A DNA stretch of 64,000 nt from Legionella gratiana (lineage in GTDB: Bacteria; Pseudomonadota; Gammaproteobacteria; Legionellales; Legionellaceae), in assembly GCF_001467695.1 (NCBI RefSeq), contig NZ_LNYE01000020.1:259470-323469 (forward strand), written 5' to 3'. Shown here piece after piece: positions 63,539-64,000 of this stretch. Each line of letters begins with the position of its first letter. The stretch's first letter is position 1. The notes beneath the pieces were generated by a model. It made no database searches, had not been told where the DNA came from, and was given only the letters and a program-made list of their open reading frames with translations. Made by a program: the position numbers and the translations under genes.

Positions 63539-64000
63539 TCACCCCAATTTAGAATCGGCAATATTGGCTGTTTTAACAGATATGTTTTTAGGATGCTCCG
63601 TTTGTATCAGCACCTTAGATCCGTTAATTAACTTATCAGCACCATTAATTACAATTTTTTGACCAGGTAATAAGCCCCTTTTAATGACAGTATCATCATC
63701 AATGGTGGGTCCCATTATAATTTTTTGGGCGGTTACCGTTTGATCTGAATTAAGAACATAAACAAAATCTTCTGTTGTTGTATGTTGCACAGCAGCTGTA
63801 GGTACAACTGTAGCGTTATGCAACGTTTCGACCAATATTTTTACATTCACAAACTGATTAGGAAATAATTTTTTTTCCTCGTTATTAAATACAGCGCGCA
63901 ACTTTACTGTTCCGGTAGTTGTACTAATTTGGTTATCTAAAGCCAACAATGTTCCTTTTGCGAGTAAATGCTCTTGTTGTCTATCATAAGCACTGACTTC
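63539..64000 (-). CDS. mdtA: RND pump membrane-fusion protein, MdtA-like, N-terminus outside window
   Basis: Partial: only the C-terminal 153 codons lie in the window. The visible part shows the periplasmic adaptor core (SAYDRQQEHLLAKGTLLALDNQI, GTVKLRAVFNNEEKKLFPNQFVNVKI, then VPTAAVQHTT) seen in MdtA-type adaptors, which link RND pumps to the outer-membrane channel. It ends one base before the mdtB start, so it is first of the mdtA-mdtB-mdtC-OMF operon, at least within this window. Confidence 0.88.
   Translation of the reverse strand, partial: EVSAYDRQQEHLLAKGTLLALDNQISTTTGTVKLRAVFNNEEKKLFPNQFVNVKILVETLHNATVVPTAAVQHTTTEDFVYVLNSDQTVTAQKIIMGPTIDDDTVIKRGLLPGQKIVINGADKLINGSKVLIQTEHPKNISVKTANIADSKLG

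Overview
The window looks like a chromosomal segment of a Legionella species. It is AT-rich. It carries type II secretion genes in the split Legionella arrangement (lspD-lspE in one place, lspL-lspM in another), a partial LbtU-type siderophore porin behind a strong Fur box, and many large or membrane-spanning proteins of unknown function with the look of Dot/Icm effectors. I cannot name the species from sequence alone.

Layout. (1) 1-9100: partial LbtU-like porin gene (minus), a Fur box, a membrane PAS-GAF-GGDEF diguanylate cyclase, then three effector-like genes: a Ser/Asp/His hydrolase-like protein, a J-domain protein and a membrane protein. Hairpin repeats separate them. (2) 9375-19413: purine permease, two small proteins (one a histidine-rich tandem-repeat protein), the secretin/ATPase pair lspD-lspE, an unknown 475-residue protein, an ankyrin-type protein, a small exported protein and a cytochrome b561. 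(3) 19671-29168, minus strand: the proteostasis block found in many gammaproteobacteria, in transcription order tRNA-Pro, Arg, His, Leu, tig, clpP, clpX, lon, hupB, tRNA-Val, tRNA-Asp, ppiD. A near-consensus promoter lies before tRNA-Pro, and terminators follow clpP and tRNA-Asp. (4) 29353-41418: a stand-alone tyrosine recombinase, an ABC-F protein, lepA-lepB-DUF4845-rnc, mltB-lspL-lspM, a newly called 52-residue membrane protein, a SPOR lipoprotein, a dGTPase-like gene and tRNA-Ala/tRNA-Glu. (5) 41501-50762: a 144-bp inverted-repeat element and then a single 2934-codon gene whose middle third is a SecA-like motor ATPase. (6) 50924-55469: an amino-acid-binding protein, a small exported protein, MtfA, two tandem diverged lumazine-synthase-like proteins and two membrane proteins flanking a MITE-like repeat. 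(7) 55576-64000, minus strand: an MdtABC-type RND efflux operon with its outer-membrane channel gene; mdtA runs off the window.

How the genes fit together. The housekeeping blocks handle protein folding and turnover (trigger factor, ClpXP, Lon, PpiD), export and membrane biogenesis (LepB, MltB, T2SS parts) and translation (LepA, ABC-F, tRNAs). The accessory genes between them are the likely host-interaction cargo. The most unusual item is the giant SecA-like protein. The tandem lumazine-synthase-like pair, the histidine-repeat protein and the SPOR-secretin fusion also merit attention. Several families of dispersed hairpin repeats sit in the intergenic gaps. I saw no rRNA, no CRISPR array and no complete insertion sequence.
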